In this document: piece after piece, positions 1 through 8,394 of the stretch | Layout of the letters: every line of letters begins with the position of its first letter | Numbering within the stretch: the stretch's first letter is position 1 | Assembly (NCBI RefSeq): GCF_000213555.1 | Contig: NZ_GL891979.1 | Span: forward strand, 701,943-757,937 | Source of the DNA: Dysgonomonas gadei ATCC BAA-286 | GTDB lineage: Bacteria > Bacteroidota > Bacteroidia > Bacteroidales > Dysgonomonadaceae | Reading direction: 5' to 3' | Length of the DNA: 55,995 bases | Position numbers and translations under genes: made by a program | Notes under the pieces: model-generated | The model's database searches: none | What the model was told of the DNA's origin: nothing | What the model saw: only the letters and a program-made list of their open reading frames with translations

Positions 1-66
<66 letters not shown>

Positions 67-165
67 GCAAAATAAGGCTAACCTCCAAATTTTCAACAGA
101 AAAAATGAGGTTCTTTTTTGCAAAAAAATCCATGAAAAGCAGTCTTAACCACATGTCGTATGTAC

Positions 166-192
166 TATTGTCTTTATTGTCTTTATTGTCTT
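166..192. repeat. Three tandem 9-bp units
   Basis: TATTGTCTT occurs three times in a row. The tract is intergenic with no visible role. Confidence 0.7.
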
Positions 193-403
193 TCTCTAAA
201 AATTGCCATGTCCTTAATAGAACAGTCCAAAATTAACAATTATTTTTTATAAACAAAGTAAATCATTAAGATATTTTACTTTTAATATGGTTCGGCTCAT
301 TAGCGGGTATCGTATATAACGGTTTGTAATTTAAATATTTAATGATTTATATCTGATACCTAAGATATTTAAATGTTAAAGATTCACCTAGATAAACACA
401 ATT

Positions 404-562
404 TTAAGAGCGGCTGTATTGTTTCGGTTTCATCCCCATATGTTCATTAAAAACTCTCGAAAAATGGCTTAGATTGGTGAATCCCAGTCGGTAACCGACA
501 TCAGATGCAGATAATTTTTCTTCTTTTAACAAACGGAAATATCTGATAAGTGGCGCAAACCA
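404..562 (-). pseudogene. C-terminal remnant of an AraC-family regulator
   Basis: The minus strand reads about 46 codons matching the second helix-turn-helix and tail of an AraC/XylS regulator, including LSASDVGYRLGFTNLSHFSR and a normal C-terminal end followed by TAA. Upstream in the same frame a stop occurs at 563-565, and no HTH1 or sensor domain is found. It is a truncated gene next to the integrase end of the mobile element, so an insertion or deletion at the element border may have removed the rest (inference). Confidence 0.75.
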
Positions 563-565
563 TCA

Positions 566-921
566 AAAATATTATTTTTCATTCCTTTCTAAAATATTCT
601 TTCCCCTCACTCGTCTCCATTAATAGAGAGCTCTTTATTAAAAAACAGATTATAAAATAAAAGTCTAACAAAAAGGCAAGAATCAGCCAAACGAGGACAA
701 CCGATTGATAGTGTGCGGGAAAGTCCTTTGTTTGGCTTTTCTTTTGCGACAGCAAAAGCCACCAATAGACAAAGGTAAGACAAAGTTTAATTACCACATC
801 ATTACCTCGATGTAAAATGTAATTGGCGCATAAGTCTCTATTTGTCTGCTTTTTGCGTTACCCTGTGTAACCTCTTGTAGCTCAAAGTAAACTAATTTTG
901 TAACATTTTAAAACTTTGAGT
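566..921. other. Gene-poor stretch upstream of the integrase
   Basis: No supported gene. A 72-codon minus-strand frame (579-797, GTG start, two hydrophobic stretches) is possible but unsupported. The stretch probably contains one end of the mobile element, but no attachment-site duplication could be matched to the right side by eye. Confidence 0.4.
875..900 (+). promoter_or_regulatory. Putative integrase promoter
   Basis: TAATTTTG at 893-900 fits the Bacteroidetes -7 consensus TAnnTTTG. A TTG triplet lies at 875-877, slightly closer than the usual -33 spacing. The ATG at 922 follows after a short leader. Confidence 0.5.
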
Positions 922-2154
922 ATGCGAAGCACTTTTAAAATCTTGTTCTATCTAAAGAAGAACAATCCTAAACCTGATGGAACAGTTCCGTTAATGGGAA
1001 GGATAACGATTGACAGAACTATCAGTCAATTCAGTTGTAAGATGAATGTTCCACCCTATCTATGGGATACCAAAGCAGGTAGGCTGACAGGCAAAAGCAC
1101 GTTAGCTGTAAAAACCAACCTCACATTGGATAAAATCCGATTGGATATAAACCGCCGCTATCAGGAAATAATGCAAACAGACGGCTTTGTAACTGCTGAC
1201 AAGGTGAAAAATGCCTATTTAGGGTTAGGCGTAAAGCAAGATACATTTCTTACCCTATTTGCGAAGCACAATCAAGAGTTTTCCCGAAAGGTAGGCTACA
1301 ACAGAGCGCAAGGCACATATTCCAAGTACTGTATCCTCTATAAACACATCGAAAGCTATATCAAACAGGAATATAAACGAGATGATATATTCTTGAAGGA
1401 ATTGAATCTCGCTTTTATCAACGGTTTTGAATACTATTTGCGAACTGAGAGAGAATGTTCGACCAATACGATATGGATGTACATGATAGGCGTTAAACAT
1501 ATAGTAGCTGTTGCCCGAAATTCGGGTCAGTTGGCTATCAATCCGTTTGCAGGATATCTGATAAGTCCCGAAGTAAAAGACAGGGGATTTCTTACGAAAG
1601 ATGAACTAAATTCCCTTGTCAATGCTAAGATGAAGAATGCACAATACGAATTAGTAAGGGATTTGTTTGTGTTTTCATGTTTTTGCGGTCTCAGCTACTC
1701 GGATGTAAAGAACCTGACAAGAGATAATATACAAACCTCTTTCGACGGTCATTTGTGGATAATTACCCGCAGACAGAAAACGAACACAGATTCAAGCATC
1801 AGGCTATTAGAAGTTCCAAAACGCATAATTGAGAAATACAAAGGTTACACAAGAGATACCAGGGTTTTTCCTATGCCGGGCAACGGCACATGTAACAAAA
1901 TTCTGAAAAAGATAGCCGAGCAATGCGGAATCAAAACCCGCCTGACCTACCATGTTGCTAGGCACACTTTCGGAACGCTTTTGACGATCTCACAAGGAGT
2001 TCCGATTGAAACTGTCAGTAGAATGATGGGGCATACCAATATTAAAACGACACAAATTTACGCCAAGATAACGAAAGAGAAAATCAGTCAGGATATGGAA
2101 ATTCTCTCACATAAGCTGGAATCGTTTGAAAAGCAAATTGCGGAAGTACTGTAA
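922..2154 (+). CDS. Tyrosine recombinase (integrase) of a mobilisable element
   Basis: The 410-residue protein has an Arm-type N-terminal domain (FKILFYLKKN, typical of Bacteroidetes transposon integrases), a SAM-like core-binding domain and a C-terminal catalytic domain. The HxxR box is HVARH, and the final His...Tyr segment is MGHTNIKTTQIYAKIT, whose Tyr is the expected nucleophile. The position of the first catalytic Arg reads CGLSYSDV with Ser, a substitution known from IntDOT-type integrases. A TTG six bases upstream would add two residues, but the ATG at 922 is preferred. The gene lies at the left end of the element, reading inward, and probably drives integration and excision. I see no terminator right after it. 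Confidence 0.95.
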   Translation: MRSTFKILFYLKKNNPKPDGTVPLMGRITIDRTISQFSCKMNVPPYLWDTKAGRLTGKSTLAVKTNLTLDKIRLDINRRYQEIMQTDGFVTADKVKNAYLGLGVKQDTFLTLFAKHNQEFSRKVGYNRAQGTYSKYCILYKHIESYIKQEYKRDDIFLKELNLAFINGFEYYLRTERECSTNTIWMYMIGVKHIVAVARNSGQLAINPFAGYLISPEVKDRGFLTKDELNSLVNAKMKNAQYELVRDLFVFSCFCGLSYSDVKNLTRDNIQTSFDGHLWIITRRQKTNTDSSIRLLEVPKRIIEKYKGYTRDTRVFPMPGNGTCNKILKKIAEQCGIKTRLTYHVARHTFGTLLTISQGVPIETVSRMMGHTNIKTTQIYAKITKEKISQDMEILSHKLESFEKQIAEVL

Positions 2155-2279
2155 CAATGAGGTTGTTCATAAATGCACAGCCCTATTTTACAAAAGATTT
2201 ATCAAGAAGATTTGGTAAAGTATAAAGTATTATAATCAAAGAAAATTCAGGGATAAACGATTGCATTATGCGTAATAAT

Positions 2280-2341
2280 AGATTTGGATACGAGATGGGT
2301 AGATTTGGTTACATCGGTTGTTTTTGTCTTATCTACCTTTG
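2280..2341 (+). promoter_or_regulatory. Operator-promoter of the flavodoxin gene (copy 1)
   Basis: AGATTTGG occurs at 2280-2287 and again at 2301-2308, a 21-bp spacing of two helical turns. It is followed by the -7 box TACCTTTG at 2334-2341, 33 bp after the second repeat. The layout recurs almost base for base at 2896-2957. Paired direct repeats beside the -33 region are typical of AraC-family activator sites; the AraC encoded at 4369 is the obvious candidate (inference). Confidence 0.65.
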
Positions 2342-2367
2342 TTTCGTAATTTAAAACAAAAATTATT

Positions 2368-2856
2368 ATGAGTAAAATAGCAATCATCTATGCTACCAGT
2401 CGTGGAAAGACGGCGAAAGTAGCGGAACTAATTAAAGAGAAAGTGGGAAATGCCGACATTTTCAATATCAAAGAAAGTGGAAATGTAGATATCAAGCCTT
2501 ACGATGTATTATTTTTAGGCAATTCATCAACAGGTCATGGAGATATACAACAATCTTGGCTTGATATTTTACCAACATTCTCACAGCAACATTTTGCAGG
2601 CAAAAAAGTAGCACTCTTTGATCTTGGCAATTCAGCCTACCATAAAGATACATTCTGTGCCGGCATGTCTCATCTATACAAAGCATTAAAAGACAAGGTC
2701 AATTTCGTTGGCCGAGTATCTGTTGACGGGTATGCGTTCGAAGCCTCTGATTCTGTTGTTGATGGCAAATTCGTTGGACTGGCTCTTGACGAAGATAATG
2801 AATCGGATAAGACAGATACACGCCTTACTTCGTGGATAAAATCACTTGCTTTGTAA
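2368..2856 (+). CDS. Flavodoxin family protein
   Basis: The 162-residue protein starts with a beta strand and an FMN phosphate loop (IYATSRGKTAKVA) resembling the flavodoxin T/S-x-T-G-x-T loop, with Arg-Gly in the middle. It continues with LFLGNSSTGHGD and ALFDLGNSAYHKDTFCAGM, the second and third FMN loops. Length fits a short-chain flavodoxin, a cytoplasmic FMN one-electron carrier. It leads the cassette flavodoxin - SDR - VOC - AraC and has its own operator-promoter copy. The physiological partner is unknown; a redox or electrophile-stress role is a guess from the neighbours. Confidence 0.85.
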   Translation: MSKIAIIYATSRGKTAKVAELIKEKVGNADIFNIKESGNVDIKPYDVLFLGNSSTGHGDIQQSWLDILPTFSQQHFAGKKVALFDLGNSAYHKDTFCAGMSHLYKALKDKVNFVGRVSVDGYAFEASDSVVDGKFVGLALDEDNESDKTDTRLTSWIKSLAL

Positions 2857-2895
2857 GCATTTAAAGGTTATTCTTTTTCAAGACTGTTTAATAAT

Positions 2896-2957
2896 AGATT
2901 TGGATACAAGATGAGTAGATTTGGCTAAATCTGTTACTTTTACCTTACCTACCTTTG
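2896..2957 (+). promoter_or_regulatory. Operator-promoter of the SDR gene (copy 2)
   Basis: AGATTTGG at 2896-2903 and 2917-2924, again 21 bp apart, then TACCTTTG at 2950-2957. The region is a near-duplicate of 2280-2341, including the 33-bp distance from second repeat to -7 box, so flavodoxin and SDR genes are probably co-regulated by the same factor. Confidence 0.65.
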
Positions 2958-2983
2958 TATTGTAAATCAAAATATAAAACGAT

Positions 2984-3856
2984 ATGAAAGTATTTTTAAC
3001 AGGAGCATCCGGCTGGATTGGCTCCGCAATACTAAAAGAATTATTGGCAGCAAACCACGAAGTTATAGGTTTGACACGTTCCGATGAATCGGCTAAAGCC
3101 GTTACCGATGCGGGAGCCAAGGTGTTGAAAGGTACTATTGAAGACTTAGACATACTGAAGCAAGGTGTATCCGAAGCTGACGGGGTAATACACACAGCTT
3201 TCCTCAAAGGCGATTTTGCAAAAGCAAACGATGCCGATAGAGCAGCCATTGCCGCGATGGGCGAGGTGTTAATAGGAACAAACAAACCGATAGTAGTAGC
3301 CACCGGTATGTTGGGGACATCCAAAACCAACGGATTTGTAACAGAAGACAATGCCCTGCCCGAGTTTCCCCGTTCTTCCGAAGTAGTAGCACTGGCTTTG
3401 GCGGAAAAAGGCATAAATGCCTCTGTTGTTCGTCTATCCCCCTCTGTACACGGTAAAGGAGATCGGAATTTTGTTCCTTTTATCATCAGTCAAGCTATTA
3501 AAAATAGAGTATCTGCCTATGTAGGAGATGGCAGTAACCGTTGGCCGGCTGTACACAGATTAGATGCCGCTTGTTTGTTTCGCTTGGCATTGGAAAAAGG
3601 AGCTAGGGGACAGCGGTATAATGCTGTTGCCGATCAAGGTGTCGCAATCAAGGAAATTGCTGAATTGATAGCAGATAAATTGGATCTGCCTCTCAAACCA
3701 CTATTGATGGAAGAAGAAGTTACAGCGCATTTCGAGTGGCTCAGCTGGTTTGTAGGATTTGATTCTCCATCCACAAGCTATAAAACACAGGAAATACTGG
3801 GATGGGAACCTACTCAGATCGGATTATTAGAGGATATGAGAGAAAACTATTTTTGA
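2984..3856 (+). CDS. NAD(P)-dependent SDR/epimerase family oxidoreductase
   Basis: The 290-residue protein opens with FLTGASGWIGSAILKEL, the GxxGxxG dinucleotide-binding loop of extended or atypical short-chain dehydrogenases. It continues with VIGLTRS, AKVLKGTIEDLD and a substrate domain containing VVRLSPSVHGKGDRNFVP, typical of the NAD-dependent epimerase/dehydratase group that acts on small carbonyl compounds rather than sugars. The usual YxxxK is not obvious. It sits directly upstream of the VOC gene (one base between stop and start), implying translational coupling. The substrate cannot be read from the sequence. Confidence 0.88.
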   Translation: MKVFLTGASGWIGSAILKELLAANHEVIGLTRSDESAKAVTDAGAKVLKGTIEDLDILKQGVSEADGVIHTAFLKGDFAKANDADRAAIAAMGEVLIGTNKPIVVATGMLGTSKTNGFVTEDNALPEFPRSSEVVALALAEKGINASVVRLSPSVHGKGDRNFVPFIISQAIKNRVSAYVGDGSNRWPAVHRLDAACLFRLALEKGARGQRYNAVADQGVAIKEIAELIADKLDLPLKPLLMEEEVTAHFEWLSWFVGFDSPSTSYKTQEILGWEPTQIGLLEDMRENYF

Positions 3857-3857
3857 G

Positions 3858-4379
3858 ATGAACAGAAAAAATGTATATTTCATAACTATAATATTATTTA
3901 TCGCAGCACAGGCTGTTAGTGGTCAGTCGAATAAGGCAAATGATATAACATTAATCAATAAAAATATAACAAATATGAATCTACTTTCAACAAGAATTAT
4001 TACAGACGATGTGCAACGCCTCGTTGATTTTTACGGACATATTACCGGTTTACCCGCGATACAATTTACACCCGATTTCGCAGAATTTAAGACCGAAGCG
4101 GCAGCCTTGGCAATAGGAGGAACAAGTACCATGCAATTTTGGGGCGATGATGTGGCCGAAGCAGCTAAAAATCGCACGGTAATATTAGAATTCAGAGTGG
4201 CAGATGTGGATGAAACATACAATAAATTGGAAGATTTTCTTGCTCCTTACCTTGTTCAAGAGCCCACAACAATGCCTTGGGGAAACAGATCACTGTTGTT
4301 TCGCGATCCTGATGGTAATTTGGTTAATTTTTTCGCACCTGTAACACCTGAAGCAATCAAGAGATTTGATGGAAAATAA
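3858..4379 (+). CDS. VOC (glyoxalase/bleomycin-resistance fold) protein with signal peptide
   Basis: The 173-residue protein begins with a hydrophobic N-terminus ending AQAVSG, consistent with a signal peptide, followed by one vicinal-oxygen-chelate domain (about residues 40-165): LSTRIITDDVQRLVDFYGHI, then FRVADVDETY and FRDPDGNLVNFFAP. The last block carries the conserved DPDGN turn. An internal ATG (MNLLSTRI) would give a cytoplasmic form without the leader, so the export prediction depends on the start chosen. The start is one base after the SDR stop, and the 3' end overlaps the AraC start by 11 bases. Substrate unknown; export would be unusual for this family. Confidence 0.85.
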   Translation: MNRKNVYFITIILFIAAQAVSGQSNKANDITLINKNITNMNLLSTRIITDDVQRLVDFYGHITGLPAIQFTPDFAEFKTEAAALAIGGTSTMQFWGDDVAEAAKNRTVILEFRVADVDETYNKLEDFLAPYLVQEPTTMPWGNRSLLFRDPDGNLVNFFAPVTPEAIKRFDGK

Positions 4380-5289
4380 AGGCATTAGAAGGATTAAAAC
4401 GATCAGCGAATTTCATCGGTTGAATAATCTGCCTGCTCCGGAACATCCGCTTTTCAGCATCGTTGATTATGGGATGGTAATACGTCCCGAGGATATTGCT
4501 GAAATGAGTTTTGTATTTGATTTTTACCAGATCGCTATAAAAAGAGGTGTGAACGCGAAAATCAAGTATGGTCAGCAGGAATATGATTTCGATGAAGGCA
4601 TTATGTCTTTTATTTCTCACAATCAGATTCTAAGAATAGAACCCGACTCGAATCCAACAGATAGACAGTCGGGCTATCTGATTCAGATACATCCATGCTT
4701 TTTGAGGAATACATCCTTAGGCAAGAACTTTAAGAATTATGAGTTTTTTCAATACTCTGTAAATGAGGCCCTTTTCCTTTCTGAGAAAGAAGAAAATATT
4801 ATCAACAACATCATTCAGAACATCCAACAAGAATATCATTCGAATATTGATAAATTCAGCCAATGCATTGTTATTTCACAGTTAGAGACCTTGCTCAATT
4901 ACGCCGACCGCTTTTATCAACGTCAATTCATTACACGTAAAATAACAAATCATCAGATTCTCGATCAGCTGGAAAAAATACTCTCTGACTACTTTAAAAG
5001 TAATAAACCCTTGGAGAATGGACTTCCTACTGTTCAGTATGTTGCCGACACGCTCCATCTTTCGGCAAGTTATTTAAGCGGCTTACTCAAATCCCTGACG
5101 GGACAAAGTACGCAACAACATATCCAGAATAAACTAATTGAGCTTGCAAAAGAAAAGCTGACAACAACTGATCTTTCTATTAGTGAGATTGCTTATGAGT
5201 TAGGCTTTGAATATTCTCAATCATTCAGTAAACTATTCAAAAGTAAGACGAACAAAAGTCCACAGGAATTCAGGCAATCGTTTAATTAA
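4369..5289 (+). CDS. AraC-family transcriptional regulator
   Basis: About 306 residues. The N-terminal half (to about 190) is a cupin-like AraC sensor domain. The C-terminal 100 residues hold two helix-turn-helix motifs: VQYVADTLHLSASYLSGLLK and ISEIAYELGFEYSQSFSKLF, ending in the usual KSPQEFRQ. The ATG at 4369 is preferred over the TTG at 4366. The gene overlaps the end of the VOC gene, so it is probably co-transcribed with the cassette and autoregulated. The two AGATTTGG operator pairs upstream of flavodoxin and SDR are its likely targets (inference). Confidence 0.92.
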   Translation: MENKGIRRIKTISEFHRLNNLPAPEHPLFSIVDYGMVIRPEDIAEMSFVFDFYQIAIKRGVNAKIKYGQQEYDFDEGIMSFISHNQILRIEPDSNPTDRQSGYLIQIHPCFLRNTSLGKNFKNYEFFQYSVNEALFLSEKEENIINNIIQNIQQEYHSNIDKFSQCIVISQLETLLNYADRFYQRQFITRKITNHQILDQLEKILSDYFKSNKPLENGLPTVQYVADTLHLSASYLSGLLKSLTGQSTQQHIQNKLIELAKEKLTTTDLSISEIAYELGFEYSQSFSKLFKSKTNKSPQEFRQSFN

Positions 5290-5404
5290 AGTTACAGAGC
5301 CTTTTATTGATTCGAAAAAAGAAGAACATACTAATTGATAATCATACAAGTATTTAGCATAAAATAGACTTCGGTCTGATTATTAATATTCACATTTAAA
5401 TTTT

Positions 5405-6050
5405 ATGCTTATGAATGATTTAATTAAAACAGAGTTTTTCGTTATGTTAAACGAGGACTTACAGAAGATTACAAACGAACAAATGCAATGTACCTATGGA
5501 AAGCTTATTACGCATATAGACACCATCAGTCAAGTCGAAAATGACCTTACAGGCATTATTAGAAAGCTGAATGTTACTCGTATTGAGTTAGTATCCCTTT
5601 TGAAACAATTTCAAGACGAGCAGGGGGAAAAATGTGCTAGAACTTCGCTACCTAAACAAAGCGATAACTTACATCGATTCCGAATTATCCCTTATTCGTT
5701 TAAGAATTGAGCATCCCGAGCAGTTCTGCCAATCTGAACAACAAGCATTCCAATCCGACCTTTATATTCTCCCTAAGTCGAAAGACTTGGGGATTGTTGC
5801 ATTAGCAGAGATTGTAATAGCTCTTTTCTTCTCAAAGAAAGTATTTCAGCGAAACGGAAAGCCCGCACATCTAAACCAAATTGCAGATGCTTTCCAAAAG
5901 ATGTTCAATTGTAGTTTTGGCAGCATCTATGACCAACAGGAAAGGGTATTTGACCGTAAACCGTTCAACCGAACGAAAGCCCTTGACTTTCTGCGAAATC
6001 TCATAATCCGAAAGGATAAAGAGAGTAGAAATAGACAAAATGAAAAATAA
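5405..6050 (+). pseudogene. rteC: RteC-like regulator split by a frameshift
   Basis: Two overlapping frames make one RteC-like protein. The first (5405-5710) supplies an N-terminal helical part ending ...LLKQFQDEQG. The second (usable from about 5625 to 6050) continues VLELRYLNKAITYIDSEL and has the RteC C-terminus: SKDLGIVALAEIVIALFFS, NGKPAHLNQIADAFQKMFN, RKPFNRTKALDFLRNL. The frames meet at a G5A5 run (5623-5632) where a one-base shift would fuse them into about 215 residues, a plausible length for a short RteC protein. RteC regulates excision and transfer genes in tetracycline-type conjugative transposons. The break may be a real mutation, a sequencing error in the homopolymer, or programmed frameshifting. 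Domain assignment good, status uncertain. Confidence 0.7.
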
Positions 6051-6096
6051 TCGTTTTGCAACAAGCTAAATAAAAGGTTGTTATAAAAAACTTTTG

Positions 6097-6126
6097 GGGG
6101 AGTAGTTAACTACTCCTCTATTTTTG
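6097..6126 (+). terminator. Rho-independent terminator after rteC
   Basis: GGAGTAGTTAACTACTCC (6099-6116) is a perfect palindrome followed by a T-rich run (CTCTATTTTT). Confidence 0.8.
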
Positions 6127-6199
6127 TTGCGTTGTTCTACCGTCCTTTGCTTCATCAATGCATTGAGAAAAACAGTATTAATCTCAAAAATGAGGCAAA

Positions 6200-6553
6200 A
6201 TGTATATCAATAACGAAGATTTTGAAAAGTGGATGGAAAAACTATCCAAAAAATTGAATGAAATAGGTCAGGACTTGAAATCCCTGATTAACACATCCGA
6301 CGTATTTGAAGAAGATGAAAAAATTCTGGATAACCAAGATTTAGCCTTCCTTCTCAAAGTGTCCTATCGAACACTCCAAAGATATCGCACAAGTGGCAGA
6401 CTCCTTTATTTTACAATAGGTCATAAAACCTACTACCGAGTAAACGATGTTCGGAATTTCGTTCGTGAACATATGGATTTCGGGACGTATAAGGAGTTCG
6501 AAAAGAAACACCCGAAGAAAGGTGGGGATAAAAAGCCGAATGATGATGAATGA
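6200..6553 (+). CDS. Helix-turn-helix (excisionase-like) DNA-binding protein
   Basis: The 117-residue protein has a helical N-terminus, a central HTH_17/MerR-like motif (LDNQDLAFLLKVSYRTLQRY, then GRLLYFTIGHKTYYR and VNDVRNFVREH) and a charged tail (KKHPKKGGDKK). This architecture is common beside rteC and mob genes in Bacteroides mobile elements, where such proteins act as excisionase or recombination-directionality factors or as regulators. It stands alone between two terminator-like hairpins. Its exact role in this element is not shown by sequence. Confidence 0.85.
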   Translation: MYINNEDFEKWMEKLSKKLNEIGQDLKSLINTSDVFEEDEKILDNQDLAFLLKVSYRTLQRYRTSGRLLYFTIGHKTYYRVNDVRNFVREHMDFGTYKEFEKKHPKKGGDKKPNDDE

Positions 6554-6581
6554 TTCTGCTTTTCTTAGCTTTAAGCAGAAT
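6553..6581 (+). terminator. Hairpin after the HTH gene
   Basis: ATTCTGCTT and AAGCAGAAT form a 9-bp stem starting at the stop codon. There is no strong T-run, so termination would be weak. Confidence 0.4.
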
Positions 6582-6723
6582 GAAGAAAATTAATGAAGGC
6601 TGTATTTAGTCCACCGCCTTGTATTAACGCTCCGCATTTCTCAAAAACAACTTCGCCTCGTGGCTCTGTTTGTTTTGCGAAATTAAGCAAGAGGGAACTG
6701 GACTTTGTCCTGTTCTTCCTCTT

Positions 6724-6830
6724 GCCCTGCGGGGCAAAGCCTTCGGCTTTAGCGTGTTATCAAAACACGCTGTAATTAGTCTAATAATTACCCTTTTACT
6801 ATTATGGCTAATTATCAGCCGTTTATCTAT
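6724..6830. other. Hairpin cluster upstream of the mobilisation genes (candidate oriT)
   Basis: Three stems follow one another: GCCC...GGGC (6724-6735), AAAGCCTTCGGCTTT (6736-6750) and AGCGTGTT...AACACGCT (6751-6771). Two AT-rich partial inverted repeats follow, around TAATTAGTCTAATAATTA and GGCTAATTATCAGCC. The stretch lies just before the mob genes, where oriT is found in several Bacteroides mobilisable elements. A nic site cannot be identified from sequence alone. Confidence 0.4.
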
Positions 6831-6858
6831 ATGTTTTCCAATTAAAAACTAATTAGTC

Positions 6859-7446
6859 ATGCAAAATAAAGGTCAGAAAATAATATTCACTACCATTTCC
6901 ATAGATACGGAAACGGCAAGTTTAGTCGGGAAGATATGTAAACGCTATTCGCTGAAAAAGAGTGAAATTGTGAAACTGGCTTTTCAGTATTTGGATAAGG
7001 CACACATCAACCCTGTCGATGCTCCCGAATCGGTAAAATCGGAACTGTCCAAGATTAACAAACGGCAGGATGATATTATCCGTTTCATTCGGAGCTATGA
7101 AGAAGATAAGCTCAACCCGATGATACGGACAAGCCATTCTATTGCCATCCGCTTCGATACGGCTGTCAAAACTCTATCCGAGAATGTAGATTTAGAGATA
7201 AAGAACTCAAAAGAGAATCTTATCAACGTACTGAAAAAGTTGGATGAACAGTTTGGCAAAGTCGTACAAGTAGTAAACAACCAAGCCAAGCAGATTAACG
7301 ACCTATCCCAAGTACAGCAGAGAGATAACAAAAAACTATTGCAACTGATTTCCCTTTATTCGGAGCTATCAGCCTGCGGAGTAATGGACGGAAAGCGAAA
7401 AGAGAATCTAAAGACTGAAATTATCAACCTGATAAACGAAAGGTAA
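6859..7446 (+). CDS. BfmA/BtgA-family mobilisation accessory protein
   Basis: The 195-residue protein starts with a ribbon-helix-helix-like region (FTTISIDTETASLVGKICKR, then YSLKKSEIVKLAFQYLDK), fitting an oriT-binding MobA-type auxiliary factor. It is followed by a long helical, coiled-coil-prone C-terminus (about 95-190). It matches the BfmA/BtgA proteins of Bacteroides mobilisable transposons, which bind oriT and assist the relaxase. Only three bases separate it from the relaxase-like gene downstream, so the two are an operon. Hairpins upstream (6724-6830) are candidate binding DNA. Confidence 0.85.
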   Translation: MQNKGQKIIFTTISIDTETASLVGKICKRYSLKKSEIVKLAFQYLDKAHINPVDAPESVKSELSKINKRQDDIIRFIRSYEEDKLNPMIRTSHSIAIRFDTAVKTLSENVDLEIKNSKENLINVLKKLDEQFGKVVQVVNNQAKQINDLSQVQQRDNKKLLQLISLYSELSACGVMDGKRKENLKTEIINLINER

Positions 7447-7449
7447 TCC

Positions 7450-8394
7450 ATGAATATAGATTTTCCGCCACCATCCAAAGGCACGTACAACAACGCTGGT
7501 AGCAGTCGAAGACTTACTTCATACATGGAGCATGAAGATATGGAGCGCATGGAACAGGGAATTTATACGGAGGGATTTTTCAACCTGGCAGAAGATAATA
7601 TCTACAAATCACAAGTTATAAAAGATATAGATAGCAATGTCGGTCAGCTACTGAAAACGGATGCCAAGTTTTACGCTATCCACGTAAGCCCATCGGAAAA
7701 GGAGCTTCGGGCAATGGGCAATACAGAGCAGGAACAAGCCGAAGCCATGAAGCGGTATATCCGTGAGGTAGTCATTCCCGAATATGCCAAGAACTTCAAC
7801 AAAGGTCTATCGGCAGAAGATATTAAGTTTTTTGGGAAGATACATTTCAGTCGTGACAGGTCTAACAATGAACTGAATATGCATTGCCATTTGATTGTAA
7901 GCCGAAAAGACCAATCCTATAAAAAGAAACTATCTCCGCTTACCAACCACAAGAACACCAAGAAAGGAACAGTTAAGGGAGGTTTCGATAGAAAGAACCT
8001 GTTCCAACAGGCAGAGCAGGGATTTGATAAGCTATTCGGCTACAATAGACAGCTAACCGAATCTTTTGAATACTACAATACCATTAAGAACGGCAGTATC
8101 TCCGACCAACTCAAAATACAGAAACGGCAGATTACCAGTGAAAAAGGAAAGATGGATACAGTGCAGATGGGCTTATATGCAGATAAACAGAACGAAGTGC
8201 TTGAAAACAAATTTGCAAATAAGCAAGAAAGCAATATTTCAGACAATCCTGAAAAGAAGCAAAATTTCAATCTGCCCGACTTGGGGTTATCCTCCGCATT
8301 AGGCTTGTTTACCCCTGAACCCAACAATAAAGAGGACGAACAGCCCCCGATGAAAAGAAAAAAGAAGAAGCCTAAACGAGGGTTCAAGCGGTAG
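7450..8394 (+). CDS. Putative relaxase / mobilisation protein (DUF5712, BtgB/MocA-like)
   Basis: The 314-residue protein starts MNIDFPPPSKGTYNNAGSS, the characteristic opening of the Bacteroidetes DUF5712 mobilisation family. A metal-binding HxH-like relaxase motif is visible in NMHCHLIVSRKDQSYKKKLS, preceded by FFGKIHFSRDR. Two Tyr residues near the N-terminus (in TYNN and SYME) are possible nucleophiles. The C-terminus is low-complexity and very basic (PPMKRKKKKPKRGFKR), fitting DNA contact. It probably nicks at oriT and relies on a helper conjugative element, since no mating-pore genes are present in the window. Confidence 0.85.
   Translation: MNIDFPPPSKGTYNNAGSSRRLTSYMEHEDMERMEQGIYTEGFFNLAEDNIYKSQVIKDIDSNVGQLLKTDAKFYAIHVSPSEKELRAMGNTEQEQAEAMKRYIREVVIPEYAKNFNKGLSAEDIKFFGKIHFSRDRSNNELNMHCHLIVSRKDQSYKKKLSPLTNHKNTKKGTVKGGFDRKNLFQQAEQGFDKLFGYNRQLTESFEYYNTIKNGSISDQLKIQKRQITSEKGKMDTVQMGLYADKQNEVLENKFANKQESNISDNPEKKQNFNLPDLGLSSALGLFTPEPNNKEDEQPPMKRKKKKPKRGFKR

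Noticed and set aside
579..797. 72-codon minus-strand frame with hydrophobic stretches
   Set aside because: GTG start, low-complexity hydrophobic composition, no family pattern; not supported enough to call.
780..920. Direct repeat with the right side as attL/attR
   Set aside because: Only TTACCTCG (8 bases) is shared with 11663-11673, too short and not at matching places.
6593..6852. Two 60-codon frames in the hairpin cluster
   Set aside because: They run through the stems, overlap one another in different frames and have no conserved pattern.
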